64,000 nucleotides of DNA from a filamentous cyanobacterium Phorm 6 (GCA_003003725.1 PVWI01000001.1:50002-114001); one strand, 5' to 3'. Counted from the first letter of the stretch, positions 26,384-35,400 are shown. Program-made: numbers and translations. The notes: generated by a model not told the origin, from the sequence alone.

Positions 26384-27304
26384 ATGAAAGTGCACAAACT
26401 TTGGCTGTATCTAATGTTAATCATAATTGGCGGATGCAGTGCTGCTTCTTCCAATTCCAATTCTAATACAGGATTTTCTGGTAGCACTTGCCCCGAAAAA
26501 CCTGCAAGCACTTTAGACTCGAAAGATGTCAAAGCTATTTCCATAGCTACTTCTGGAACTACCAAAGAATCCGGTCAACTTAATACGGGTAAATCTTTAG
26601 GTTATACCTTTGAAGCTCAATCAGGTCAAAAGCTCAGCTATCAAACTAAAGACGATATTTGTATTTGGATTTTCACACAGGACCTTACTCTTTTGAGCAA
26701 TACAGATTTGCCCAAATCAGGAAAATACACTATCCAAGTTGCCGCACCAAAAGGCAGCACAACTTTTAACTTAGAAATGAGTTTAGGCACTTTACAAACA
26801 TCTACAAGTCCTGTCTCTCCTGTCCCTTCTAGTCCCCAGACGACCTCTAATAATCCTTCAAATACACCTAATAATCCTCCAAATACACCTCCATCGAATA
26901 CCAACAGTAGCGGGTTAACTCAAGATCAAGCTAGTCAACTAATTGCCAATTGGTTAAATGCAAAGTCTCAAATATTTTCTCCTCCTTTCGATCGCCAGTT
27001 AGTAGCAAACTACACGACAGGCCCACTATATACAGATATCACTAAACCCGGAGGTTCGATTGATTGGTTGAACAACAATAATTCCCGCTATGACTATAGA
27101 AACTCTCGCGTAACTCAAGTTTTATCTCTTGAGAATTCAGGAAGTCAGCCAGCGATGAAAGTCCAAATCTATGAAGAACGTACTCTTTATGGACCAAAGG
27201 GAATTGACTCTAAGCAATCAGGGTCATCTACAAAAAATTACATTTATTTCTTTTCCTTAGAAAATGGTTCTTGGAAAATCTACGATTACAGGACTGCTGA
27301 ATAA
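26384..27304 (+). CDS. Lipoprotein with PPC-like and ARC6-type IMS domains
   Basis: 306 residues. The signal ends with a good lipobox (IIIGGC, Cys about residue 18). Residues 45-135 are a PPC-like domain very close to that of the preceding protein (SLGYTFEAQSGQKLSYQTKDDICIWIF, SGKYTIQVAAPKGSTTF). A proline- and asparagine-rich linker (about 140-175) leads to a C-terminal IMS/DUF4101 domain: LTQDQASQLIANWLNAKSQIFSP...LVANYTTGPLYTDI ... SWKIYDY. IMS domains occur in ARC6/Ftn2 and in many cyanobacterial kinases and lipoproteins. I infer an outer-envelope structural or sensing role. The stop overlaps the next start by one base. Confidence 0.82.
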   Translation: MKVHKLWLYLMLIIIGGCSAASSNSNSNTGFSGSTCPEKPASTLDSKDVKAISIATSGTTKESGQLNTGKSLGYTFEAQSGQKLSYQTKDDICIWIFTQDLTLLSNTDLPKSGKYTIQVAAPKGSTTFNLEMSLGTLQTSTSPVSPVPSSPQTTSNNPSNTPNNPPNTPPSNTNSSGLTQDQASQLIANWLNAKSQIFSPPFDRQLVANYTTGPLYTDITKPGGSIDWLNNNNSRYDYRNSRVTQVLSLENSGSQPAMKVQIYEERTLYGPKGIDSKQSGSSTKNYIYFFSLENGSWKIYDYRTAE

Positions 27305-28740
27305 TGCGAAACCGAATTAGCCAAATTAAAAACCTTTCATTCACAATTCCATTTATTCCATACCTCTTCTATCTAGTTATACCCACCTTTTTGATAGCAC
27401 TTATGTTTTCTTATCTGACTAATAACAAGGTGAACGATACAATTTCCTGTAAGACCAACAATCAACTTAGCTTAGCTCAATCCAATCCCCAAAATATCCA
27501 AACAGATATCAGAAGTGGTGAAACTACTTGCTATCTTTTTGATGGTGTTGCAGGGCAAAATATAATGATTGATACCACTAGCAAAACTACTTTGTTAACA
27601 CCAAATAATAATCAGTTAGTATTGCTAGGTACTTCTCAATACACTTTGCCAGAGACAGGAACTTATACGCTAAAAGTTACTTCCTCTAAGGATAAAGAAC
27701 CCTATCAACTTAAGATAGCACTAGACAATCAAGGAGCGATCGCCACTTTTCCAGCAGGCGCAAGTAAATATCCCTCCTCTTCTAATCCTAATTCTACCGT
27801 TAGAACGCAACTCAGTTATAACGTCAAAAATCGTCCATCTTTTAAGTCGGACTGGCAACTGCAAAAAATTGTTGATGATATTTTGGGTACGATCCAAGCT
27901 CAAGGTTTATCAACGAGTAATTTATCTATCAGTCTTGTCAAGCTAAACGATAGTAACTGCTGTGCTTATGGTTCCTATTCAGATAACCAGGCTATATTTC
28001 CTGCTAGTGTATCTAAGCTGTTTTGGCTAGTAGCACTTTATGGACAGTACAACGCAGGTATTCTCCCAGAAGGGGCAATCTCGGAAGGAGATACTTATAA
28101 AATGATCCAAGATTCAGATAATGAGCCGGCTAGTCGTGTTGTCGATACCATAACTTCTACAGAGTCAGGCACAGAACTCACACCAGAAGAGTTAAAAACT
28201 TGGATTGACAAACGTCTTTGGGTGAATCATTTTTTTGAAAGTGCAGGATATAGAAATATTAATGTCAGTCAAAAAAACTTTCCCATCCCTTACTTAAAAA
28301 TGAAAAGCCCGGATAAGGGTAGAGATTTACAAATTAGAGGAAAGGGAGTATTGCCTATTAGGAACTACTTGACGAGTTTTGATGTTGCTCGGCTTTTATA
28401 CGAAATAGATAGCGGTCAAGCAGTTTCAAAAGAATATAGCAGAAAAACCAAAAAGTTATTAAGCAGAGACTTAAACCCCGATGTCTGGAAAAAAAAGGAA
28501 TACAATTCTATAGGAGGCTTTTTTGCAGAATCATTACCTCAAGATAGCCGGGTATTTTCCAAAATTGGGTGGACTTTGGACAGCCGTCAAGATGCAGCAA
28601 TTATCGAGAGCCCTGACGGAAAAGTGCGCTACATATTAGTAATATTTGCTGATAATCGGGGCTTCGCGGATGATTGGAAGATATTTCCAACAATTTCGCG
28701 ACAGGTATACGATAGCATGGTTAATTACAGCTCGAATTAA
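27304..28740 (+). CDS. Membrane-anchored class A beta-lactamase-like serine hydrolase
   Basis: 478 residues; ATG shares its A with the previous stop (TAATG), so translation is coupled. One membrane segment near residues 15-38 (PYLFYLVIPTFLIALMFSYL), a PPC-like domain (about 48-145: TTCYLFDGVAGQNIMID...LPETGTYTLKV), then a beta-lactamase/transpeptidase-like domain. The active-site signatures are present: SxxK in PASVSKLFWL near residue 235, SDN in IQDSDNEPAS near 270, and KxG in SKIGWT near 419. That points to an active serine hydrolase facing the periplasm, more probably acting on peptidoglycan or a peptide than giving drug resistance. Genuine class A enzymes are shorter and lack the anchor and PPC domain. 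Confidence 0.82.
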   Translation: MRNRISQIKNLSFTIPFIPYLFYLVIPTFLIALMFSYLTNNKVNDTISCKTNNQLSLAQSNPQNIQTDIRSGETTCYLFDGVAGQNIMIDTTSKTTLLTPNNNQLVLLGTSQYTLPETGTYTLKVTSSKDKEPYQLKIALDNQGAIATFPAGASKYPSSSNPNSTVRTQLSYNVKNRPSFKSDWQLQKIVDDILGTIQAQGLSTSNLSISLVKLNDSNCCAYGSYSDNQAIFPASVSKLFWLVALYGQYNAGILPEGAISEGDTYKMIQDSDNEPASRVVDTITSTESGTELTPEELKTWIDKRLWVNHFFESAGYRNINVSQKNFPIPYLKMKSPDKGRDLQIRGKGVLPIRNYLTSFDVARLLYEIDSGQAVSKEYSRKTKKLLSRDLNPDVWKKKEYNSIGGFFAESLPQDSRVFSKIGWTLDSRQDAAIIESPDGKVRYILVIFADNRGFADDWKIFPTISRQVYDSMVNYSSN

Positions 28741-28782
28741 TAGTGATATCTCGTAAATGTTTAAGCAATAGGAGAACGCAGA

Positions 28783-30243
28783 ATGCAAAACTTTTTCGGA
28801 CAATTAAGACAAAAACTTAGCAAACCCATACTTTTCGGTATCTACGGAGCAGTGGGCTGCTTCGGCGCCGCAACATTATTAGGTGAAGCTTTCCTAGCAC
28901 TAACCAAACTTCCACCAACTCCCCGATCGCCCCAAGCCATCGTCCTATTAATCGACTGCTCCGGGAGCATGAATGAGAACAATAAACTGCAAGAAGCTAA
29001 ATTAGCCGCTCAAAGTTTCGTGCGGCGACAAAACCTTTCTCAGAATCGCATTGCTGTTGTCGGCTTTGGGAGCAAAGTTCATTCAGCAACGAGTCTGACT
29101 TCAGATATTACAACTCTTGAACAGGCAATTTCTGGGTTAGCAGATGGAGGTAGTACACGCATGGACAGTGGAATCAGCGCGGCCGCACAAGAACTAAAGT
29201 CTAATTCCTTCAAACGTAATATTCTCCTATTTACAGATGGAGTTCCTGATGCTAAATTCCTGACCTCACCCATAGCCCAATGGGTGAGATTTCAGGGAAT
29301 GAATATCGTCGCTGTAGCAACTGATGGTGCTGATACAGGCTATCTTGCTGAGATTACAGGAAACCCGTCCCTAGTTTTCTATGCGAGTTCTGGTCAGTTT
29401 GAACAAGCGTTTCAAGAAGCAGAAAAAGTAATTTATAGCAGCCAACTCGTGGAGTCTGGTGCAACTGGCAATTACGGTTTAGTTTATTCCCTTTTACGGA
29501 TTGGCGGATGGACAGCACTCCTAGCGATCGGCACATCCCTCGCTCTCATTGCCGGCCAAAACCATTACTTGCGCCGCCGCCTCCTCACACCCAGCGAGGG
29601 AAGTATCGGTACTGCGGGTAGCCTCGCGGCGGGAGTTGCAGCAGGGGCGATCGGGCAACTCTTATTTTTACCCGTCGCTAGCATCCCGATTCTTGCCCTT
29701 GGTGGCAGAGTCATTGGTTGGACTATCCTCGGCACCTTCCTCGGCGGCGGAATGTCCTTCTTTGTCCCCAATCTCGAAATCCGTCGCGCCCTACAAGCTG
29801 GAGGTATTGGTGGTGCAGCCGGGGCGATCGGTTTCCTATTAGTTTCTGCCACTTCTGGAGATTTGGTAGGGCGACTGGTAGGTGCTGCGATCGTCGGTTT
29901 TTTCATTGGTTTGGCGATCGCCCTAATTGAAGATTTGAGCCGAAGAGCGTGGCTAATCGTCCATTGGACACCAACAGAACAAACTCCAATCAATTTAGGT
30001 ACAACACCTGTAATTTTTGGCAGTTCTGAAGATGCTCACATCTACTTGCGAAAAGACCTAGGTTATCCGCCTGTTGTAGCCAAAATCTACCTGGAATCAG
30101 GAAAAATCATTATGCAGTTTGATGAGGAAATGCAAAAACTTAAAGGGATGAAAATTTTGAGGCACGAACTAGCCAATGGCGACAGGAGAAAAATCGGAGA
30201 GGTGATGATTGAAGTAAAAACTGCTATGGAGAAGTTGCCATGA
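28783..30243 (+). CDS. vWA, polytopic membrane and FHA-like protein
   Basis: 486 residues, AGGAG upstream of ATG 28783. An N-terminal hydrophobic stretch (15-42) precedes a vWA domain with a complete MIDAS: DCSGSM near 57, then TRMDSG and TDGVPD. About five membrane segments rich in Gly and Ala lie between residues 235 and 385 (for example AALLAIGTSLALIAG, IPILALGGRVIGWTILG, LVGAAIVGFFIGLAIAL). The last 90 residues form an FHA-like domain (TTPVIFGSSEDAHIYL). The order suggests vWA outside and FHA-like part inside, connecting extracellular contact to cytoplasmic phospho-signalling. The membrane portion and C-terminus parallel 23187-24272. Confidence 0.78.
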   Translation: MQNFFGQLRQKLSKPILFGIYGAVGCFGAATLLGEAFLALTKLPPTPRSPQAIVLLIDCSGSMNENNKLQEAKLAAQSFVRRQNLSQNRIAVVGFGSKVHSATSLTSDITTLEQAISGLADGGSTRMDSGISAAAQELKSNSFKRNILLFTDGVPDAKFLTSPIAQWVRFQGMNIVAVATDGADTGYLAEITGNPSLVFYASSGQFEQAFQEAEKVIYSSQLVESGATGNYGLVYSLLRIGGWTALLAIGTSLALIAGQNHYLRRRLLTPSEGSIGTAGSLAAGVAAGAIGQLLFLPVASIPILALGGRVIGWTILGTFLGGGMSFFVPNLEIRRALQAGGIGGAAGAIGFLLVSATSGDLVGRLVGAAIVGFFIGLAIALIEDLSRRAWLIVHWTPTEQTPINLGTTPVIFGSSEDAHIYLRKDLGYPPVVAKIYLESGKIIMQFDEEMQKLKGMKILRHELANGDRRKIGEVMIEVKTAMEKLP

Positions 30244-30308
30244 ATTGTCAAAAAGGCGATCGGACTAAATTTCATATATTAATCATTAATGATTTACCAA
30301 CTCCGACC

Positions 30309-30375
30309 AAAGAAACCGGGTTTTCACCTAATCTATGGGTAGCAATGAAGTATTTTCGTAAAAAACCAGGTTTCT
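30309..30375. repeat. GAAACCGGGTTT hairpin repeat (one arm diverged)
   Basis: Arms AAAGAAACCGGGTTTT and AAAAACCAGGTTTCT flank a loop with CTAATCTATGGGTAGCAATGAAG. One base change weakens the right arm. It lies between the vWA gene and the small gene at 30416. Confidence 0.85.
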
Positions 30376-30415
30376 ATAAATCCGCGCAGTTTGCAAGATA
30401 TTTGTAGGTAACTCA

Positions 30416-30820
30416 ATGAAATCAAACACGATCAAATATACCCTTGCTCTGAAAGTTAAAGACTGCCCAAACCCTGACGAGGACTATCAATATAGTCTCA
30501 GCCTCAATCTGCATCAGGAAAACAACCCAGAGAAAATATTCACCTCCGAAATTCTACAAAGTATGCGAACCAGCTTGCAAAACCAAAGTCAATGTCTAAT
30601 CAACGATAATCACCTGAATCAAATGATAAATAAGTGGATTCAAGATATCAAAGAAGGATATCGATTCAGTACCATTACTCTTGATTTGCCTCCGCTGATA
30701 GCTGAAAAAATCAACCAATTGCAGGAAGCGGGCAATCAAGAGATGCCGACCCCTATCTATCCAGATTTATCTGAGATAGCGCCCTGTTGGGGGATGCTAC
30801 CGCCGCTGAATTTTTGTTGA
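30416..30820 (+). CDS. Hypothetical protein (134 aa)
   Basis: Soluble, no membrane segment or recognised motif. The start ATG 30416 has only a weak AGGT upstream. The N-terminal half alternates short strands (YTLALKVKDCPNPDEDYQYSLSLNLHQE) and the second half is helical (LIDxNHLNQMINKWIQDI). The C-terminus is unusual, PCWGMLPPLNFC. It continues the plus-strand array. I do not recognise the family. Confidence 0.6.
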   Translation: MKSNTIKYTLALKVKDCPNPDEDYQYSLSLNLHQENNPEKIFTSEILQSMRTSLQNQSQCLINDNHLNQMINKWIQDIKEGYRFSTITLDLPPLIAEKINQLQEAGNQEMPTPIYPDLSEIAPCWGMLPPLNFC

Positions 30821-30873
30821 ATTTTGCACCGCGATCGAACAATACGATTCAGTTAACACTGTTAATTCCCCGG

Positions 30874-30955
30874 AGATCCCCTAAATCCCCCTTAAGAAGG
30901 GGGACTTTGAGCAACTTCTTGTCCCCCCCTTTTTAAGGGGGGCTAGGGGGGATCG
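30874..30955. repeat. GGATCCCCTAAATCCCCCTT palindrome repeat
   Basis: A left arm (AGATCCCCTAAATCCCCCTT) and right arm (AAGGGGGGCTAGGGGGGATC) surround nested GAAGGGGGACTTT/CCCCCCTTTTT pairs. It is a dispersed cyanobacterial palindrome in the 30821-31052 gap and has no frame. Confidence 0.85.
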
Positions 30956-31052
30956 GAGGCTAGACACAGCTCGATCGCAAAAGTGCCAGATATCAGTAAA
31001 AATTCAGCAAAAATTTCCAATTCTGTGAGATAATTTACCCAAGGCAAACACA

Positions 31053-32435
31053 ATGCTAAATGTTCAAATCACACCCCACCGCGAATTCTTACCAGCCGAT
31101 TCCTCAGAACAAAAACTATTTGTAATGTTGAAGCTGTGGCCGAAAAAAGAAGTAGCAAATACGCGCCCGCCCACAACCTTTGTTTTTTTAATTGATACCA
31201 GCGGTTCCATGCGTGAAGTTGTCGTCGGTGATGTCGTACCCACTGGCAATACCTTTACGGTGGATGGTCAAGAGTATATGGGAGTCACCGGAGGGGAAAC
31301 GAAGATAGGTATTGTGATTGAGTCCCTAAAAAAACTGATTCATTCTGGGAAACTTAGTGCGAGCGATCGCATTGCCATTGTCAAGTTTGATGACTCGGCT
31401 TCCACCCTGATCGGACTCACTCCAGCTACTCAAACGAGTCAGTTAGAAAGTGCGATCGAACAACTCCGGGATTTTTCCGGCGGTACGCGCATGGGATTGG
31501 GTTTGCGCGGCGCATTAAGCTTGCTCTCCGGGCAAAACATGACCATCCGGCGCACATTGCTATTCACCGACGGTCAAACCTTTGACGAAGATGTATGCAG
31601 GGCGATCGCCAGCGAATTCGCTTCCAATAATACCCCCATTACCGCATTAGGAGTTGGAGAATTTAACGAAAACTTACTCACCTATCTCAGCGACACCACT
31701 GGCGGAATTCCGCTTCACATTGTTGCGGAAGAAAACCCAGGCGGTGCAGCAGTTTCTATTAGCAAACTGCCAGATACAATCATTCAAGAATTCACCCAAG
31801 CGCAACAAGAAGTCATCACCAACTTAGCCTTAACTGTGAAAACAGTAAAAGGAGTAAAACTGACTCGCATTGTCCGCGCCTATCCCTCTCAAGCCGAATT
31901 TTCTCTCACTCAAGACCCCTATCCCATTGGCAATGCTGTAGGAAACGATGAAACCGTTTTCATCTTAGAATTCAGCATGGAAAGTCGCGCCGCCTCCCGC
32001 GTCAGAATTGCCCAACTTGGCCTAACCTACGATGTACCAGGACAAAACCGACGCGGTGAATTGCCCCCTGCCAATCTACTCGTACAATTTGTCGCCGGAC
32101 AAGTAGCAGCCCAACTCGATCAAGAGGTAATGGTTTATGTACAACAGTGCAATATTTCCCAACTTGTTGGTGATGCTACTCGCATTGCTGAAAGCAATCC
32201 TCAAAAAGCGGAAGAATTGCTAGAAACTGCCCGCCGCATGACTGTAAGAATTGGCAATGATGCTATGACTCAATCTCTCAATCAAGCTCAAGACGAGTTG
32301 CGAAAAACCCGCAGAATTTCCGATGGAACTCGCAAAACCGTCAAAATGGGTTCCAAAGGTAAAACCGTCAAATGGGGCGGAGATATCAATAACGAGCTTT
32401 CGGAAGAACAAATTCGGAAGCTATCAGGAACCTAG
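31053..32435 (+). CDS. Soluble vWA-domain protein
   Basis: 460 residues without signal or membrane segment. vWA domain with MIDAS DTSGSM near residues 48-53, a long insertion with GDVVPTGNTF and GVTGGETKIGI, then SGGTRMGLGL and FTDGQT. A beta-rich segment (240-350) and a helical tail (350-440) follow, ending with a basic RKTVKMGSKGKTVKWGGD stretch. It resembles cyanobacterial cytosolic vWA proteins found beside FHA and kinase genes. I infer a scaffold for the downstream FHA/kinase/PP2C group. ATG 31053 follows AAGG. Confidence 0.85.
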   Translation: MLNVQITPHREFLPADSSEQKLFVMLKLWPKKEVANTRPPTTFVFLIDTSGSMREVVVGDVVPTGNTFTVDGQEYMGVTGGETKIGIVIESLKKLIHSGKLSASDRIAIVKFDDSASTLIGLTPATQTSQLESAIEQLRDFSGGTRMGLGLRGALSLLSGQNMTIRRTLLFTDGQTFDEDVCRAIASEFASNNTPITALGVGEFNENLLTYLSDTTGGIPLHIVAEENPGGAAVSISKLPDTIIQEFTQAQQEVITNLALTVKTVKGVKLTRIVRAYPSQAEFSLTQDPYPIGNAVGNDETVFILEFSMESRAASRVRIAQLGLTYDVPGQNRRGELPPANLLVQFVAGQVAAQLDQEVMVYVQQCNISQLVGDATRIAESNPQKAEELLETARRMTVRIGNDAMTQSLNQAQDELRKTRRISDGTRKTVKMGSKGKTVKWGGDINNELSEEQIRKLSGT

Positions 32436-32451
32436 ACAGGAATTACCCAGT

Positions 32452-32594
32452 TGGTTGAGCGTAGTCGAAACCCTATCCAGTTGGTTGAGCGTAGTCGAAA
32501 CCCTACCCTTCGACTACGCTCAGGAACCGCGAAGTCGAAACCCTATCCTTCGACTACGCTCAGGAACCGCCCTTCGACTACGCTCAGGAACCGC
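32452..32594. repeat. CTTCGACTACGCTCAG repeat cluster
   Basis: Five copies of the unit TGAGCGTAGTCGAA, two in one orientation and three in the other, are packed in 140 bp with GGAACCGC or AACCCTA between. Frames crossing it give only repeat peptides. Single copies also occur at 33915 inside the PP2C gene and, in the related form CCTGAGCGAAGTCGAAGGG, at 36705-36723 between the two kinase genes. Confidence 0.9.
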
Positions 32595-32655
32595 CTAGTC
32601 CAATCTCACACTTACAAATTCCCACCCCCCACTTACAAACAAAGGAACTAAAACC

Positions 32656-33219
32656 ATGACAATTACTTGCCCCGCCTGTAATTATGACAACGCCAGTGAT
32701 GCAGAATTTTGCGATGCTTGTGGCTATGAACTAGGATCGCCCAGCGCACCGCCTGTAAGTGCCCCTGTTAACGCCCCTTTTACTCCACCTGTATCGTCAT
32801 CTTCAGCCCCTACTGTGGTTCTGCCAGACCCAATTTCTCCTCCGCCACCAATTCCCCCTACTTTCACACCTTCCACTGGAACTGCGAGGCTGATTTCCAA
32901 ACAATCTAACGTGCCTACAAGCGAATTTCTGCTAGATGGAAGCAATGCAGTTATCGGCAAATTTGATTCAGATACCGGGCCTGTAGATGTTGACTTAGAA
33001 GGGTTTCCGGGAGACGAAACTATTTCTCGCCAGCACGCAGAAATTTATCAGGAAGGAGGAATGTGGAAAATCAAGGATCATCTTGGCTCGACTAATGGTG
33101 TTTTTATTAAACGGGCAGGTCAGTCTAAATTCGATGCCAGAATTACCATGCCTGAGATTTTGAATAGTGGAGATGAAATTGCGATCGCCAAAATTCGCTT
33201 CCTCTTCCAAAGTCCTTAA
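32656..33219 (+). CDS. Zn-ribbon plus FHA-domain protein
   Basis: 187 residues, AAGGA upstream of ATG 32656. The first 25 residues form a zinc ribbon with two CxxC pairs (CPAC and CDAC). A proline-rich linker (about 30-75) follows. The FHA domain (80-187) has the phosphothreonine-binding signatures: SRQHA near residue 119 and STNG near 138. It is very similar to the FHA domain ending the kinase at 35401-36687 (both share FIKRAGQSxF and EILNSGDEIAxxKIRF), so one derives from the other. Likely adaptor binding phosphorylated partners. Confidence 0.9.
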   Translation: MTITCPACNYDNASDAEFCDACGYELGSPSAPPVSAPVNAPFTPPVSSSSAPTVVLPDPISPPPPIPPTFTPSTGTARLISKQSNVPTSEFLLDGSNAVIGKFDSDTGPVDVDLEGFPGDETISRQHAEIYQEGGMWKIKDHLGSTNGVFIKRAGQSKFDARITMPEILNSGDEIAIAKIRFLFQSP

Positions 33220-33240
33220 TTAGGATTGACCGACTTCGCC

Positions 33241-33306
33241 AAAGAAACCGGGTTTTTATCGAATCTGCCGGCTGCAACGAATATTTTTCGTAAAAAACCC
33301 GGTTTC
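33241..33306. repeat. GAAACCGGGTTT hairpin repeat
   Basis: Arms AAAGAAACCGGGTTTTT and AAAAAACCCGGTTTCC flank a loop with TCGAATCTGCCGGCTGCAAC. It lies between the FHA and PP2C genes. Confidence 0.87.
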
Positions 33307-33358
33307 CGAACCCCCCAATCTGTTTCCAAAATCTACAACTAAATCACTGCCTACTCCT

Positions 33359-35377
33359 ATGACAAATACTTTGGTAATTCAAGAAAAAACTCAGTTTTCC
33401 ATCGATAACTTCAAATTAGAGGTTTTATCCTATTTGGGGCAACTGAGAGCAGGAATTCACTACTTTAAAGTGAAGATTCAAGCCGATGATGATACTGCTA
33501 AAACAAACAATTTTGGATTGTTGCGTGTCGGTGCTTGCGAAGGTGCATTAAAGCAAGAAGTTGAACTAAGGGAGGTTTTGAGTGGCTATAAAATGATTGG
33601 AGAACTACTGGCAAAGACTACCAAAGATTCTGTCAAGGTAGATTGGCGATCAGTTGAACATCCTCAGCCACAGAAACCAGAAAAGCCGGAAATAAAAAAA
33701 AATTTTGACCAGCTAGAATCTTTGGCAAATTCAGCAGAGCCAATCTTCAATGAAGCAGAGCAAAATGACGAAAAATCTGTCGTAGCCCCCGAAGATGCTA
33801 CTGATGAAACCAATCCAAAACTTACGGATGGGGGCGCAGAAATTGGTGGGGTTGATGATAGTTCGTTGCAGCCAGCAGATTCCCTAAAAAACCTGGTGGT
33901 TGAGCCTTTAGACCCTTCGACTACGCTCAGGGAGCGGGGAGAACTAAGTGGAAACCCGGTTTCTGTAGTGGAAACGCCTCAGTCTTGTACTACTGATGCA
34001 ACTAATGGAGAATCCGAGTATTTAGAGGAGGAATGTTACCCAGAAGAGGAAATGTGTGCAGATGAGGGCGATCGCAAACTACTACTACTAACCTATCTCC
34101 CTGAAGACAACACAACTTTAGAATCTTGGCTAGGAGAAGATAACTCCTTGGAATCCTGCTTATCCATAACCAGTCAAGTTTGTCAATTCTTTCGCTATAT
34201 TCACCAGCGCGGGTGGTGCTTCGTCCAAATTCTGCCCCAATTTATTGAACTAGGAACTCCCATCAAGTTTTTTGATTTAACAGGAGCTTATCCATTGAAT
34301 GAAAAATTGCGATCGGGCTTGTCAGAAAACTACGCCGCTCCCGAACTCGCCTATGGCAGCCATCCCATCCAAGAAGCAATGAGCAGCTATACAGTAGGAG
34401 CCTTATTGTATCACGCCATTCACAAACAACCCCTTTCCTCCACCAACCAAATCGACCTGAAAATCAACCCCATTCCCCGAATTTACCAACTCCTAAAAAT
34501 TGCTCTCTCTCCCTTACCAGAAGAACGTTTTCCCTTGTCTCAACTCTTAAGTCTCTTGGTAGAAACCAGGCAATCTTTACAAGGTACTAAAATTGACTGG
34601 AATGTCGCCAGCAGATCGACTACTGGTTTGTCAACCAGTCGCTTGCAAAATGAAGATAGTTATGGCATTCGCCAAATGCAGTTAAGCAATTCCGAAACCT
34701 TCATATTAGGAGTAGTTGCTGATGGCATGGGTGGAATGTCTCAGGGCGAAGTTGCTAGTAAATTGGCAGTTCAAACAGTCCTGGAAGAACCCATCCCTGC
34801 TGAATTCAACACTATAGAACAAAAAGCTGCATGGCTGGTTTCATTAGTGCAGAAAGCCAATGAATCTGTAGCGACTAATGTGCGCGACGGTGGAACCACA
34901 TTAAGTATCACTTTAGCAGTCGGACGAGATTTGGCGATCGCCCATGTTGGAGATAGCCGCATATATCTTTTCAGACAAGGAGAAATGCGCCAATTAAGCG
35001 AAGACCATTCGCTGGTAGCCATGCTGGTAGCCAGCGGTCAAATCAGCCAGGCAGAAAGCTTAGATCACCCAGATCGCAATGTGCTCACAAAGTCGATCGG
35101 CTCAAAACGCAGATTAAGCGATGGCTACGTCCAACAATTAAGCCGTTCAGATCAAAACCTATCCTTAGCCTTAGAAAACGGTGACATCTTGCTACTATGT
35201 TCCGACGGCGTATGGGATTTAGTATCAAATGCAGAAATAGCTCAATTTTTTACCCATAACAAAACTTTGCAAACAGCAGTTGATGAAGTCATTAATTGCG
35301 TCCTTCAGCGAGGAGCATCAGACAACGCCACACTTCTAGCCTTACAACTTAGCAGCCATCCAGACAACCGTTACTAA
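33359..35377 (+). CDS. Pseudokinase fused to PP2C protein phosphatase
   Basis: 672 residues. Residues 1-110 look like a kinase N-lobe and 240-405 like a C-lobe (SITSQVCQFFRYIHQRGWCFVQ...YAAPELAYG...SYTVGALLYHAI), but HRD and DFG are absent, so this is a pseudokinase. Between the lobes lies an acidic insertion (about 105-230) that contains repeat-derived sequence. Residues 415-672 are a complete PP2C: RLQNEDSYG, VADGMGGMSQGE, AHVGDSRIYLF, LCSDGVWDLV and GASDNAT supply the metal ligands. PP2Cs reverse Ser/Thr kinase signalling; here the natural opponents are the two kinases downstream. No ribosome site is evident before ATG 33359. Confidence 0.85.
   Translation: MTNTLVIQEKTQFSIDNFKLEVLSYLGQLRAGIHYFKVKIQADDDTAKTNNFGLLRVGACEGALKQEVELREVLSGYKMIGELLAKTTKDSVKVDWRSVEHPQPQKPEKPEIKKNFDQLESLANSAEPIFNEAEQNDEKSVVAPEDATDETNPKLTDGGAEIGGVDDSSLQPADSLKNLVVEPLDPSTTLRERGELSGNPVSVVETPQSCTTDATNGESEYLEEECYPEEEMCADEGDRKLLLLTYLPEDNTTLESWLGEDNSLESCLSITSQVCQFFRYIHQRGWCFVQILPQFIELGTPIKFFDLTGAYPLNEKLRSGLSENYAAPELAYGSHPIQEAMSSYTVGALLYHAIHKQPLSSTNQIDLKINPIPRIYQLLKIALSPLPEERFPLSQLLSLLVETRQSLQGTKIDWNVASRSTTGLSTSRLQNEDSYGIRQMQLSNSETFILGVVADGMGGMSQGEVASKLAVQTVLEEPIPAEFNTIEQKAAWLVSLVQKANESVATNVRDGGTTLSITLAVGRDLAIAHVGDSRIYLFRQGEMRQLSEDHSLVAMLVASGQISQAESLDHPDRNVLTKSIGSKRRLSDGYVQQLSRSDQNLSLALENGDILLLCSDGVWDLVSNAEIAQFFTHNKTLQTAVDEVINCVLQRGASDNATLLALQLSSHPDNRY
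33914..33974. repeat. Dispersed repeats inside the PP2C coding frame
   Basis: CCCTTCGACTACGCTCAGGG at 33918 and a GGAAACCCGGTTTCT palindrome ending at 33964 are the same two families that otherwise lie between genes. Here they are translated in frame as DPSTTLRERGEL and SGNPVSVVE, in the linker between the two lobes. Confidence 0.8.
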
Positions 35378-35400
35378 ATCAATCGGAGTAGATATTAGTC

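Noticed and set aside
27304..28740. Antibiotic-resistance beta-lactamase
   Set aside because: The extra TM and PPC domains, large size and context argue against a resistance gene despite the motifs.
32323..32651. Two plus-strand frames of 66-91 codons downstream of the vWA gene
   Set aside because: They are translations of the CTTCGACTACGCTCAG repeat and give only repeat peptides such as STTLRNR.
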